Shown here one piece after another: positions 1-9,614 of a DNA stretch of 64,000 nt; the first letter of the stretch is position 1; every line of letters begins with the position of its first letter. The position numbers were made by a program, and so were the translations under genes. Source of the DNA: Labilibaculum sp. (GTDB lineage Bacteria; Bacteroidota; Bacteroidia; Bacteroidales; Marinifilaceae). The stretch is taken from contig NZ_OY761461.1 in the NCBI RefSeq assembly GCF_963664555.1, forward strand, positions 2,232,001-2,296,000, written 5' to 3'. Under the pieces are notes generated by a model, which made no database searches, was not told where the DNA came from, and saw only the letters and a list, made by a program, of their open reading frames with translations.

Positions 1-657
1 AATGCTGACTTTCTGGGAGAATTTGAATATAATAATGAGGAAGAAAAAGTTAATGCATCAAAAATTTATAACATCTTAAATGATTGTATCAAAAAGGAAA
101 AGCTGGATGCAATAACAGTAGAGTGTTTTCCTTTGGTTCGTCAGAAATCGGTAACAGCTTGTTTGGCCTTGTCGCTCTTAAACGATCAGCAAATACCTGC
201 AGGTTGCGAAGGCGATTTAGCCAGTATTGTGGGAATGATGTTTGCCAAAGAAATTTCCGGATCTATTCCGTGGATGGCAAACGTGGCCAAAATATCTGAA
301 GAATCTACTTTGTTTGCTCATTGTACCATAGGCACTAATTTATTGTCTGATTATAAGGTAACAACTCATTTCGAGACAGGTTTGGGAACGGCAATTCAAG
401 GTATGTACCGTTACAATGACATTACCGTTTTCCGTTTCAACAGTGAATTAAACAAGGCTTTTATTACCACTGGCGAGGTTTTGGACCGCCCGAGGTATGC
501 AACAGCATGCCGCACGCAAATTGAGGTAAAGCTTTCTCTGTCAGCAATAACCAAATTAAAGAAAAACCCTTTGGGCAATCATCACCTGATTCTACAGGGT
601 AATCAGCTTGAAAAACTACAATTGGCTTGTGGTTTGTTGGGAATTGAATTGGTATAG
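1..657 (+). CDS. L-fucose/L-arabinose isomerase-like protein, C-terminal part (5' end outside window)
   Basis: The reading frame is already open at base 1 and runs 218 codons to a TAG, so only the C-terminal part is present. The text has the feel of the L-fucose/L-arabinose isomerase fold: a segment with ECFPLV, an alanine- and cysteine-rich helix (VTACLALSLLND), then GCEGDLAS and a C-terminal beta-rich half with HCTIG and HFETG. In that family the enzyme interconverts aldose and ketose sugars using a divalent metal. I recognise the family, not the substrate; many Bacteroidota carry such proteins of unknown specificity. A clear terminator follows 16 bp after the stop, so this is the last gene of its transcript. 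Confidence 0.6.
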   Translation, partial: NADFLGEFEYNNEEEKVNASKIYNILNDCIKKEKLDAITVECFPLVRQKSVTACLALSLLNDQQIPAGCEGDLASIVGMMFAKEISGSIPWMANVAKISEESTLFAHCTIGTNLLSDYKVTTHFETGLGTAIQGMYRYNDITVFRFNSELNKAFITTGEVLDRPRYATACRTQIEVKLSLSAITKLKKNPLGNHHLILQGNQLEKLQLACGLLGIELV

Positions 658-672
658 ATAATTCAAAATAAG

Positions 673-704
673 AAAAAGGAACACCATTGGGATGTTCCTT
701 TTTT
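673..704 (+). terminator. Rho-independent terminator after the isomerase-like gene
   Basis: An 11-bp perfect stem (673-683 with 693-703, core GGAACA/TGTTCC) encloses a 9-nt loop. The stem base is A/T, giving a run of T at 698-704. It sits between the rightward isomerase-like gene and the leftward PAS gene, and because the arms are A-tract/T-tract it could work in both directions. Confidence 0.8.
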
Positions 705-748
705 CAATTAAAACAGTCTGTTTTTTTTGAGAGCAGTCGTTTTTACTT

Positions 749-1255
749 TTATGAATGATGATTTACGAGACTGCTTATTTTTTCTTTGACAGTAACTAAT
801 TCTGTGATGTCTTCCAAAATCATAATAATGTATTTTTCTTTCTGATAGGGAAATAATCGAGTGGAAAACTGTAAATGTTTGTCAACCTTTACACCTTCGA
901 AATTGAAAAATGGTTTCGTGATTTTCTCATTAAAAATAGCCTCATTCCTTACGTAAGAGTTAAGAGCTGAAATTCGTAATTCACAGCTTCTGCACATGCT
1001 GGTATTACCACATAGCTTTTGTTCTTCTATTTGATAGGCACAACCTATTACTTCACCGCATTTACGATACATTAAATTTTCATTTCTTTTATTGGAAAAT
1101 ATGCTTAGTAATGGCTCGTTGTAAGCTCTCAGCATAAGATCCTTATCCAAGAGCATAATGCACGAATTAATGTTGTTTAAAATCAAATTTAGAAATTCAC
1201 TTGATTTGCTTAGTGCGCTAAATTGCTCATTTGTATGTGTTATGTCTGTTTCCAT
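749..1255 (-). CDS. PAS-domain protein with a five-cysteine insert
   Basis: This is a 168-residue protein if it starts at the ATG at 1255; the frame extends to a TTG at 1342, but that extension is low in quality. Residues about 20-60 form the start of a PAS fold (FLNLILNNINSCIMLLDKDL). A cysteine cluster follows: C66, C72, C82, C88 and C91, ending in the CxxCxLR pattern seen in a group of stand-alone PAS sensors. The end (YIIMILEDITEL) is a typical last PAS strand. No output domain is present. The spacing of cysteines would suit a metal or redox-reactive centre, which is inference. It lies last in a leftward row after a YeiH transporter and a LysR regulator, about 275 bp after the transporter stop, so it may have its own promoter. 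Confidence 0.65.
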   Translation of the reverse strand: METDITHTNEQFSALSKSSEFLNLILNNINSCIMLLDKDLMLRAYNEPLLSIFSNKRNENLMYRKCGEVIGCAYQIEEQKLCGNTSMCRSCELRISALNSYVRNEAIFNEKITKPFFNFEGVKVDKHLQFSTRLFPYQKEKYIIMILEDITELVTVKEKISSLVNHHS

Positions 1256-1530
1256 TGCAATTTTTTTATCAATAAAATCATTTGATTTATATCTAATTCG
1301 AATAGTTCTATCCAAATTATGAAATTTTATGATGATTTCCAAAATATTAATTGTGAATACAACGGGTTGAGATTGATCTTACATAAGTGTAGGTTTGTAT
1401 TTTTTGTAAACCAAGCCTTATTAAATTTGATTGGCAGGCTTTCCCAATCATTTGAATTTTGTGCTTGTCGACTTGTGATTTATTGCATCCTTGATTACCG
1501 ATCCGGATAAATTTGTATGGATTGTTTGAT

Positions 1531-2454
1531 CTAAAACTGCAGGAAATAAAGTGATGTTCCACCGATTATTACCCAAAGAACAATTCCCAATATAAAAGTA
1601 TTACTACCTGTTTCCTTAATTTCAGAAACTGAAATATTTGAACCGATAAACAGCAAAGCGATAATCATTCCTTTTTTGCCTAACAGGTTTAGTTGAGCAA
1701 AGACATCCTGCCATTGTGGAAGCAGGTGAGCAAGTATAATGGCCAATACAAACACACCAATGAACCATGGTATTTTTATTTTTCCTGATTCAGTGTTTTT
1801 ATTGAAAATTGCAAATACAATTGAGACTGGAATGATCCAAAGTGCACGAGTTAGTTTAACAGTAGTGGCAATTTCCAATGCCTTTTCTCCATATGCCGCT
1901 GATGCACCTACTACTGAGCTGGTATCGTGAATGGCAATGGCAGACCAAAAGCCAAATGTCTCCTGACTCATTTCAAAATAATGACCGATAATAGGAAACA
2001 GCATCAGTGCGAGAGAATTAAGCACAAACACAACAGCCATCGCAAACAAAACCTGCTTGTTCTTAGCATTAATTACCGGCGCTATTGCTGCAATGGCACT
2101 GCCGCCGCAAATGGCTGTACCTGCAGCAATTAATATGGTGGTTGCTTTTTCAACCTTTAAAAGTTTACCCAGCAGCAAACCAATACTGATGGTTGCAATT
2201 ACCGACATGGCCGTGAAACCAAAACCAGATTTTGAAGCTTCTATAACCATGCTTAGATTCATACCAAAACCCATTAGTACAATGGATGCCTGTAAAACCG
2301 AAGATGTGTATTTGGTAAATTGGGCAGTTTTAATACCAAACATAGAAAAGAAGAGTCCGGTTATTAATGCAATAGCTGGTGAAAAACCGGGCATAAAGCA
2401 GAGCGCAATACCAATGAAGAAGAAATAACTTGTTTTTTTTGATGATAGCTGCAT
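1531..2454 (-). CDS. YeiH/UPF0324 family membrane transporter (putative sulfate exporter family)
   Basis: A 307-residue integral membrane protein with about ten hydrophobic segments. Family marks are the GTAICGGSAIAA stretch near residue 115 and AIHDTSSVVGASAAYG near residue 175, both highly typical of the YeiH/UPF0324 (Cons_hypoth698) family. Annotation pipelines call these putative sulfate exporters, but the substrate is weakly established. The gene lies 81 bp downstream of a LysR regulator on the same strand, which recalls the E. coli yeiE-yeiH pairing (divergent there) and supports the assignment. Its C-terminus reaches into a region with a poor antisense frame that I do not regard as a gene. 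Confidence 0.85.
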   Translation of the reverse strand: MQLSSKKTSYFFFIGIALCFMPGFSPAIALITGLFFSMFGIKTAQFTKYTSSVLQASIVLMGFGMNLSMVIEASKSGFGFTAMSVIATISIGLLLGKLLKVEKATTILIAAGTAICGGSAIAAIAPVINAKNKQVLFAMAVVFVLNSLALMLFPIIGHYFEMSQETFGFWSAIAIHDTSSVVGASAAYGEKALEIATTVKLTRALWIIPVSIVFAIFNKNTESGKIKIPWFIGVFVLAIILAHLLPQWQDVFAQLNLLGKKGMIIALLFIGSNISVSEIKETGSNTFILGIVLWVIIGGTSLYFLQF

Positions 2455-2535
2455 TCGTTTTTGTTCTTTGATTACGGAAACAAAAATACAACGAAATGAT
2501 AGTTTAAGGAAATCGTAAAATGTTATTTTGAATAA

Positions 2536-3423
2536 CTAAAAGTTATAGTGAAGAAGAAAGTCAATAAATAAGCCGGGGATTTTTAATTCAGGGCCCTGAC
2601 GCGTTGCCAGTCTTAGTTTTCGATGAATATGCAGTTCACTTACATTTAGTTTGCAAAGACTTTTCAACTGTATTTCCTTCGTAATAGACTTTTCAGATAT
2701 CAGAGCAATACCATCAAAATCACAAAGAAAATTTTTAATTGCTTCGGTACTTCCCAAATGGATTAAGATATTTAATTTTTCGAAATTGATATTTTGTTTT
2801 GCAAGTGTTTTTTGAATTACCTGTAACGTTCCGGAACCTTTTTCACGCAATACCAATGGTATTTCCTGAATGTCGCTTAGTTTAATGTTTTTGCGTTTTG
2901 CATATACACTTTGCGTTCCTGTAACAGCGATAATTTCATCATCCAGAAAATCCATGTAATTGATGTTGGAATTAGACGTTTCATTTTCGACCAGAGCCAA
3001 ATCTATTTCATTATCGAGCAGTTTTTGCTCCATTTCAAAAGAGTTGCCGTTGAATAAATCGAATTTAATCCGGGGATACCGTTTGTGAAAGGATGCAATT
3101 ACCGATGGAATAAGGTATTGAGAAATTGTGGAACTGGCACCAATCCGTAAAGAACCATTAAAAGCTTCATTTAATCTGCCTAATTCATATTCCAAATCGC
3201 GGTATTGTTGTTTGATCTGTTTAAGACTGCTGTACATCAATTTGCCGGACTTGGTTAAATATACTTTGTTTCCTTTTCGTTCGAAAAGAGCTGTGTTTAA
3301 TTTGCTTTCAAGTTCTTTAATGTGTTTGGTGACTGCAGGTTGGCTAATGAATAGTTCTTCGGCGGCTTTCGAGAAATTTAGGTTTTCTGCCACAGCAATA
3401 AATACTTCGTCCCGATAATCCAT
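2536..3423 (-). CDS. LysR-family transcriptional regulator
   Basis: A 295-residue protein. Residues 1-60 carry the LysR winged helix-turn-helix (AVAENLNFSKAAEELFISQPAVTKHIKELE), followed by the linker helix and a periplasmic-binding-like effector domain from about residue 90 (LRIGASSTISQYLIPSVIASF). Length is normal for the family. It lies between an ICMT-like gene (3-bp gap) and a YeiH transporter gene (81-bp gap), all leftward. By analogy with YeiE/YeiH and CysB-type regulators it probably controls the transporter; the ligand cannot be read from sequence. Confidence 0.9.
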   Translation of the reverse strand: MDYRDEVFIAVAENLNFSKAAEELFISQPAVTKHIKELESKLNTALFERKGNKVYLTKSGKLMYSSLKQIKQQYRDLEYELGRLNEAFNGSLRIGASSTISQYLIPSVIASFHKRYPRIKFDLFNGNSFEMEQKLLDNEIDLALVENETSNSNINYMDFLDDEIIAVTGTQSVYAKRKNIKLSDIQEIPLVLREKGSGTLQVIQKTLAKQNINFEKLNILIHLGSTEAIKNFLCDFDGIALISEKSITKEIQLKSLCKLNVSELHIHRKLRLATRQGPELKIPGLFIDFLLHYNF

Positions 3424-3426
3424 GTC

Positions 3427-4083
3427 TTATCTTTTTAGTTTTGTTTTCAGCCATTTCCATGGGAATAGTATGGATACATTTTTTTTGTACATCCGGTACT
3501 GTTCACCGTATTCTAAAACTAGTTTTTTTTCTTCCAGATAGCAACCGACAATCAAATAAATGCTGAATGTTGCGTTTACAATTAGTGCCGCGCTATCTAA
3601 ATTTCTTGCCCATATAAATAAAAAAGTTGCCGTATACCAAGGATGGCGAATTACACCAAGAATTCCCGCAGTGCTTATATTTCCATCATCAGACATGGTT
3701 TTGTGATGCTCTTTTTGCTGAATCTGGCGAAAGCCCAAAAAGGACGATAGATCGTATGAACGGGAACCGGCAAAAAACAAGTAGAAGCAGAGCAGGAGAA
3801 TCAAAACACGAACAAGCATAAAATTACCGGGCCAGGAAAAAATCATCTCGCTTTTTATTGAATAGGAATACCAAACCAATGGCAAAAAGGTGATTAGTGA
3901 AAATAGATTGTAGAGAATCCGGTAAGTTCTAAAATGTTTGCCAAGTTTAGGTTTTATATAGCTGATGAACGGATTCGAAATTAAACTGCTGTGAAAAAAG
4001 CACCATAACAATAGAAATATAAAAAGCAGAATATGTTGTGTTGAAATCATTGCGTAAAAGTAGGAAATAGATTTCGCTTTCAT
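3427..4083 (-). CDS. ICMT/NnrU-like integral membrane protein
   Basis: A 218-residue protein with five or six hydrophobic segments. The C-terminal part has the pattern of the isoprenylcysteine carboxyl methyltransferase/PEMT/NnrU group: an IRHPWYTATFLFIWAR segment, then an EEK...EYGEQYRMYKKNV segment ending at FPWKW. In characterised relatives that region binds S-adenosylmethionine at the membrane. The substrate here is unknown. The start at 4083 gives a short polar N-terminus; an internal ATG 11 codons later (MISTQ) is a good alternative. It overlaps nothing, and its stop is 3 bp before the LysR start, so the two are probably co-transcribed. Confidence 0.65.
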   Translation of the reverse strand: MKAKSISYFYAMISTQHILLFIFLLLWCFFHSSLISNPFISYIKPKLGKHFRTYRILYNLFSLITFLPLVWYSYSIKSEMIFSWPGNFMLVRVLILLLCFYLFFAGSRSYDLSSFLGFRQIQQKEHHKTMSDDGNISTAGILGVIRHPWYTATFLFIWARNLDSAALIVNATFSIYLIVGCYLEEKKLVLEYGEQYRMYKKNVSILFPWKWLKTKLKR

Positions 4084-4135
4084 CTATTTCCTGCTCTTTG
4101 AGTGAAGATATTCCATCTTTCGATACCGGTTTGTT

Positions 4136-5260
4136 TTATTCAACCGATATGTTGTACACTCCAATAGTTAATACTTTAGCAAGATTTTTCGGATCTAAAA
4201 TCTCGGAGAAGCCATTTGATTCGCTTCCAATTTTTATTTTTTCCTTGCGGAGATAATAGTTTTCCTCATCACTTTTAGCCAGGACAAAAACGTAACGGTC
4301 GGAGCCTGATTTAAGTATTGCCTTGCTTGGAAGTGCTTCTGAATCTTTTTGATTTGTAATGATTTCGGTCTCGACGAATGAACCTTTGTATAATCTGCCC
4401 TGATGTTTTTTCTCAATTTCAGCCAGGCAGAGAATTGTTTTTGTTTCTGAATCTATTCCGTTTCCAATAGCACTTAAATGGGCCGTAAATACCTCATTTG
4501 GATTGCTGAGAGTTTTAAAATACAATTTCTGTCCAATTTTTAGCTGATGAATGTTTTTTTCAAATACCGAAATTTGAACCTGCAATTGATTGGGATCAAC
4601 AATTTCGATCAAAGATTTTTGCTGTTCGGTAAATTGACCAAGAATTAGATTGTATTTGGTGATACAGCCATTTATTGGAGCTGTTATGGAGAGATAAGAA
4701 TAAAAATAACCTTCTTTTATTTTGTTTGGATCGAGCTGTAAAACCTGCAGTTTTAACTTTAAACTCTCGTATTTTGCTTTTGCAGCTTTGTAATTACTCT
4801 CAGAGGAAATAAGATCTTTTTCTGCCCCTATTTTTGCCTTGTGTAAGGCCAGATTTCTCTCGTAATCAGCTTTTATACCTGAAAGTATTGCTGCGGTTTC
4901 AGCAAAATTCTGTTGAAGAGATATCAAATCGCCCGATTCAATAGTGCACAGCAACTGACCTTTCTTGATGTAATCGCCAACAGTAAAATGAATACTTTTT
5001 ACAATTCCGGAAATGGGGGTGCTTAGGTTAGCGATACCATTGGGAGGAGCTGTAATGTATCCGTTGCATGAAACCACATCTTCAAAACATTGGGTACTTA
5101 CAGTACCAATTTCCATTTTGTCTGAGATGAACTGTTTTTGGGAAATTTGAATTAATTGTTCCCCTTTATCTAGGATAGGATTAATGGGAGTTGTTTTTTG
5201 TCTGCATGCAAAAAAGCTGATGGATAGCAGTATATAGGTAATGATGTTGATTTTTTTCAT
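4136..5260 (-). CDS. Efflux RND periplasmic adaptor (CusB/CzcB type), lipoprotein
   Basis: A 374-residue membrane fusion protein that would join an inner-membrane RND pump to the outer-membrane channel. The N-terminus is a lipoprotein signal (short basic start, hydrophobic run, SFFAC lipobox at about residues 15-19). The order of domains is usual: biotinyl/lipoyl-like hybrid motif (ISGIVKSIHFTVGDYIKKGQ), a coiled-coil hairpin (about 115-170), return lipoyl strand (ITAPINGCITKYNL), then beta-barrel and membrane-proximal domains. It precedes the pump gene's stop by position but follows the pump in transcription, 10 bp after its stop on the minus strand, so both are one transcript. No methionine-rich N-terminal metal motif is obvious. 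Confidence 0.88.
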   Translation of the reverse strand: MKKINIITYILLSISFFACRQKTTPINPILDKGEQLIQISQKQFISDKMEIGTVSTQCFEDVVSCNGYITAPPNGIANLSTPISGIVKSIHFTVGDYIKKGQLLCTIESGDLISLQQNFAETAAILSGIKADYERNLALHKAKIGAEKDLISSESNYKAAKAKYESLKLKLQVLQLDPNKIKEGYFYSYLSITAPINGCITKYNLILGQFTEQQKSLIEIVDPNQLQVQISVFEKNIHQLKIGQKLYFKTLSNPNEVFTAHLSAIGNGIDSETKTILCLAEIEKKHQGRLYKGSFVETEIITNQKDSEALPSKAILKSGSDRYVFVLAKSDEENYYLRKEKIKIGSESNGFSEILDPKNLAKVLTIGVYNISVE

Positions 5261-5270
5261 GATGTGAATT

Positions 5271-8200
5271 TTATTTGCTTAAATAGTTGGCCTCAAGAGC
5301 AAGATAATTGTATTGAGAAAGATTGTCAAGATAGTTCAGGGTCAGGCTTAAGGCATTTTCGATGCTTGCCACAAATTGGAAAAAGTTCATTTCGCCCATT
5401 TGATATGATTTTTCAGCCATCCGAATAATTTCAGTGCTTAATTTCTGACCGGAATCTTCGTAGTTTTGGAGTGATTCCTCATATTTCATTAATTGGATTC
5501 GTAATTCTTCCTGTTTAGATTTACGGCCGATTAGAAAATCATTTTGCAGGTTTTGATTGATGTCTATAGCAATTTTATTTGCTTTAATACGGGCTTTTTG
5601 TTCACCGAAAAATAGTGGAATTGCCAAACCAATCTGAAAACCTTCGTAGGTTTGTGCCGCAGAATAATTATTGTTTCCCCGGTAGTAGCCCAACGAAATA
5701 TCAGGAAGAAGTTTGTTTTTCTCTAAACCCAGCAGAGCATATTCTTGTTCCCCCTGCAGCTTCATTATTTGTATATCGGAACCCGATTCAATAAGATTAT
5801 TTTCAAGAGGAATTCTTTTCAAATCCTGCATGGGAACAGTAAATGTGCTATTCTGCTGCAAAATTGCATTCAATTTTTGATCAGCAATATCCAGATCGTG
5901 TTTCAATTGTTGGATGTCCATTGCTATTTGTTGCTGCTTGGCTTTGGCATTTAATAAATCCATCTGGCTGATATCTCCTTTTTCAAATCTGAGCTCAGCA
6001 TTTTTTCTGAAATTAGAATACAAGGAGTCTATTCTGAGAAATATATTTTGTTTATTTTTTAAATAAAGAATGTGGAAATAAGCTTGCGAAACTTCTTTGG
6101 CTGTTATCTGTTTTTTTCGATCATAGCTGATTTTTGCTATGGATATATTTCTTTTAATCACCTTTAATTGTGAGGTGTAAACACTCGGAAAGCTAAAGGT
6201 TTGTTCTACGCCAAAAATTTTGAGAGGATGACCGTTTTCAGCAATGTTGTTTTGATCGTATTCATAGTAAAACAATGTTTTATCAATAGTAAAGGCAGTT
6301 GCTTTTAAAGCTTCGCTTTGTTTTACTGAAAGAGCAAAAGCTTGCAGCTGTTTGTTATTGTCCACCGCAATTTGAATTGCATTTTCAAGATTCTGATCTT
6401 TTGTCTGTCCTGCTGCCGAAAGCGATAAAAAGGCAATTAGAATTCCAGTGATTGCAGATTTTGACCGGATAAACCGAAGTGGTCTGAATTTGATTCCAAT
6501 TACATTGTAGAAAATTTCGAACAGCAAAGGCAAGGCGATCATCGTGAGCATGGTAGAAGTAATGAGACCTCCGATAACAACTGTTGCTAACGGACGCTGT
6601 ACTTCTGCTCCGGCACCTGTTGAAATTGCCATTGGTAAGAATCCCATTGCTGCGGCTGCCGCTGTCAGCATTACCGGGCGCAGCCGGTCTTTTGTGCCTG
6701 TAAGGATCAGTTCCCGCATGTTGGTCATTCCTTTCTCCTGCAAATCTTTTAGATGTTCAATCAGCACAATACCATTTAAAACAGCAATACCAAAAAGCGC
6801 AATAAAGCCTATTCCCGCCGATACGCTAAAAGGCATGCCTCTTATCCATAAAAAAAGAACACCACCAACAGTCGATAGAGGTACTGCAGTAAATATCATA
6901 AAGGCATCCCTGAACGATCCAAAAGCGAAGTGCAGGAAGATAAAGATCAGCAGCAAGGCAAGTGGAACTGCGAAAAGCAGGCGTTTGCCGGCATTTTGTA
7001 AATTTTCAAACTGACCGCCGTAAACAATGTAATTTCCCGGCTCCAGTTTAATTGTTCCTTCAATTCTGCTTCGTATGTCATTAACTACCGATTGTAAATC
7101 ACGATTGCGGACATTTACACTTACCGACATCATTCGATGTGTGTTTTCACGTGATATTTTTGCAGGACCTTCGGAAAAAGAGATGTCGGCCAATTCATTC
7201 ATTGGAATTTGATTTCCATTTGGCAGAGGAATCATCAATTGTTGAATGTTTTCGATTTTTACCCGACTTTCTTTTTGAAGTCGAACCACCAAATCGAAAC
7301 GTTTTTCGCCCTCGAAAACACTACCGCTTGATTCTCCGCCAAAAGCCATTGCCAGATAGGAATTCAGAGTTTGCATATCCAATCCGTAATGAGCAATTTT
7401 ATTTCGTTTGTAAACCACACTCATTTGTGGTAAACCTTCTGTTTTTTCCATAATGATGTCTGCAGCACCAGGAACATCTTCAATCAATTTTTTAATCTCG
7501 CCGGCTTTATTATTTAAATAAGTCAAATCTTCACCGAATATTTTAATCGCAATATCGGCACGAACGCCGGTGATTAACTCATTAAAACGCATTTCTATTG
7601 GCTGTGTAAATTCATATTCAACGCCGGGAATTATTGAAAGAGCCTTTTTAAACAAGTCAGCAAGTTTTTCTTTGCTCTTAGCAGATGTCCATTCTTGTCG
7701 GGGTTTCAATTTAATTATCATATCTACTTCTTCCATCGACATGGGATCTGTAGGAACTTCGGCGGCTCCAATACGACAAACAATTTGATCTACTTCCGGA
7801 AAACTGTCGATTAGAATATTTTCCATTTGGGTGCATATTTCAACGGTTTTGGATAAAGAAGTTCCGGTTTTTAGAACAGGTTGAATCACAAAATCACCTT
7901 CGTCCAGAGTGGGTACAAATTCACCGCCCATTTTCGAAAATAAAACCCCTGTAAAAACAAGGGCGGTTAGTGATGCACCCAAAACAATCCTTTTGTGACC
8001 GCAAGACCATTTCATCGCAGGAGTATACGATCGATAGGTTAAATTCATGATTTTATCTGCCAAATTCCATTTGCCTTTCTTTTCGGGCTTTAAGAAAAGG
8101 GAAGAGGCAACGGGAAGCCATGTAAAACCTAAAATCATTGCGCCGATTATTGCAAAACTAAACGAAAGAGCCATTGGTCTAAACATTTTGCCTTCTACAC

Positions 8201-9614
8201 CCTGCAATGACAGAATCGGGATAAAAACGATCAGAATAATGATTTGTCCAAAAATGGCCGAGTTCATCATTTTAGATGCTCCCGTAAAGGTGATCTTGTC
8301 GATAAGCGTTTTTTGCTCTTCTTTGTCTGATTGATTAAATTCATCTGTTTTTGCATTGATTCGAATGGCAATGTATTCCACTATGATAACGGCTCCGTCA
8401 ATTATAATTCCAAAATCGAGAGCTCCCAAACTCATTAAATTGGCATCAATGCCAAAAATGTACATCATCGAGAGGGTGAAGAGAAGTGCCAAAGGAATCA
8501 TGGAAGCAATAACTAATGCAGATCTAATATTACCAAGCAAAACAACAACTATCAGCATTACAATCAGGCAACCCAAAATTAAATTTTCAACAACTGTAGT
8601 CGTTGTTTTTTCTATTAATTCACTTCGTTCCAATATTGGATTAATGAAAACACCTTCGGGTAAATTTTTCTGTATTTCAGCAACTCTTTCTTTTACTTCT
8701 TTGATCACCAGTTTCGAGTTGGCATTCTTCAGCATCATAATCTGGCCCAGAACTTTTTCCCCCTGACCGTTTGCTGTAATCGCTCCAAATCGATTGGCAT
8801 AACCAAAATGAACGTTGGCAATGTCTTTAACTACAATTGGAATGCCTTGGTTATTTTTAATAAGGATATTTTCAATATCCTGAATGGACTTTACCTGCCC
8901 GTCGCCCCGGATAAAGTAGGATTGATTTGTTTTTTCGATGTATGCACCGCCGGAAATGCTGTTGTTGTTTTGTAAGGCTTCAAAAACCTCCATCAGGTTT
9001 AGATCCATGTATCTCAATCGGGTTGGATCGATGGCTACTTCGTATTGTTTTAGAAAGCCTCCCCAGCTGTTTACTTCAACCACACCGGATATTCCGGATA
9101 ATTGTCTTCTTACGATCCAATCCTGAACGGTTCGTAAATCCATTGCAGAGTACCGGTCTTCAAATCCTGGTTTTACATCCAGAATGTATTGGTAAATCTC
9201 ACCCAATCCAGTGGTAATCGGGCCCATCTCAGGTGAACCAAAACCTTCGGGTATATTTGCTGAAGCTGATTTGATTTTTTCAGCAATTAGTTGGCGGGGA
9301 AGGTAGGTGCCGATATCATCATTAAATACAATAGTGACCACCGACAAACCAAATTTCGAAATGGACCTGATTTCTTCCACTCCGGGAAGATTTGCCATTT
9401 CCAACTCAACAGGAGCTGTAATGAATTGCTCGATTTCCTGAGTGGAAAGATTTCCGGAAGTCGTAATTACCTGAACCTGATTGTTGGTAATATCGGGAAC
9501 AGCACCAATCGGGATTTTAAATATGGCATACAAACCAAATAGAGCAATGGATAGGGTGAAGAGTATTACAATGAGCTTGTTTCGGATGCTGAAATTGATA
9601 ATCTTTTCTAACAT
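5271..9614 (-). CDS. CusA/CzcA-family heavy-metal RND pump fused to a TolC-like outer-membrane channel
   Basis: A 1447-residue fusion. Residues 1 to about 1040 are a complete proton-driven heavy-metal RND pump: VPDITNNQVQV near the N-terminus, the TM4 proton-relay motif GALDFGIIIDGAVIIVEY with its acidic residues, MRFNELITGVRADIA in the porter domain and twelve expected membrane segments. From about residue 1070 to the end it is a TolC/CzcC-type outer-membrane factor with two long coiled-coil repeats. Between them (about 1053-1069) lies a signal-peptide-like hydrophobic run ending LSLSAAGQ, which would carry the channel half across the inner membrane as a thirteenth segment or be cut. Such fusions occur in Bacteroidota. 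The metal (Cu/Ag versus Zn/Co/Cd) cannot be told by eye. First gene of a two-gene leftward operon. Confidence 0.9.
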   Translation of the reverse strand: MLEKIINFSIRNKLIVILFTLSIALFGLYAIFKIPIGAVPDITNNQVQVITTSGNLSTQEIEQFITAPVELEMANLPGVEEIRSISKFGLSVVTIVFNDDIGTYLPRQLIAEKIKSASANIPEGFGSPEMGPITTGLGEIYQYILDVKPGFEDRYSAMDLRTVQDWIVRRQLSGISGVVEVNSWGGFLKQYEVAIDPTRLRYMDLNLMEVFEALQNNNSISGGAYIEKTNQSYFIRGDGQVKSIQDIENILIKNNQGIPIVVKDIANVHFGYANRFGAITANGQGEKVLGQIMMLKNANSKLVIKEVKERVAEIQKNLPEGVFINPILERSELIEKTTTTVVENLILGCLIVMLIVVVLLGNIRSALVIASMIPLALLFTLSMMYIFGIDANLMSLGALDFGIIIDGAVIIVEYIAIRINAKTDEFNQSDKEEQKTLIDKITFTGASKMMNSAIFGQIIILIVFIPILSLQGVEGKMFRPMALSFSFAIIGAMILGFTWLPVASSLFLKPEKKGKWNLADKIMNLTYRSYTPAMKWSCGHKRIVLGASLTALVFTGVLFSKMGGEFVPTLDEGDFVIQPVLKTGTSLSKTVEICTQMENILIDSFPEVDQIVCRIGAAEVPTDPMSMEEVDMIIKLKPRQEWTSAKSKEKLADLFKKALSIIPGVEYEFTQPIEMRFNELITGVRADIAIKIFGEDLTYLNNKAGEIKKLIEDVPGAADIIMEKTEGLPQMSVVYKRNKIAHYGLDMQTLNSYLAMAFGGESSGSVFEGEKRFDLVVRLQKESRVKIENIQQLMIPLPNGNQIPMNELADISFSEGPAKISRENTHRMMSVSVNVRNRDLQSVVNDIRSRIEGTIKLEPGNYIVYGGQFENLQNAGKRLLFAVPLALLLIFIFLHFAFGSFRDAFMIFTAVPLSTVGGVLFLWIRGMPFSVSAGIGFIALFGIAVLNGIVLIEHLKDLQEKGMTNMRELILTGTKDRLRPVMLTAAAAAMGFLPMAISTGAGAEVQRPLATVVIGGLITSTMLTMIALPLLFEIFYNVIGIKFRPLRFIRSKSAITGILIAFLSLSAAGQTKDQNLENAIQIAVDNNKQLQAFALSVKQSEALKATAFTIDKTLFYYEYDQNNIAENGHPLKIFGVEQTFSFPSVYTSQLKVIKRNISIAKISYDRKKQITAKEVSQAYFHILYLKNKQNIFLRIDSLYSNFRKNAELRFEKGDISQMDLLNAKAKQQQIAMDIQQLKHDLDIADQKLNAILQQNSTFTVPMQDLKRIPLENNLIESGSDIQIMKLQGEQEYALLGLEKNKLLPDISLGYYRGNNNYSAAQTYEGFQIGLAIPLFFGEQKARIKANKIAIDINQNLQNDFLIGRKSKQEELRIQLMKYEESLQNYEDSGQKLSTEIIRMAEKSYQMGEMNFFQFVASIENALSLTLNYLDNLSQYNYLALEANYLSK

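Noticed and set aside
1347..1562. A 71-codon frame on the minus strand between the PAS and YeiH genes
   Set aside because: It overlaps the end of the YeiH gene in another frame, has no recognisable domain and an unlikely composition.
6544..8766. Several open frames of 70-156 codons on the plus strand inside the RND pump gene
   Set aside because: They are antisense shadows of a long, well-conserved coding sequence; their translations are poor in normal domain patterns.
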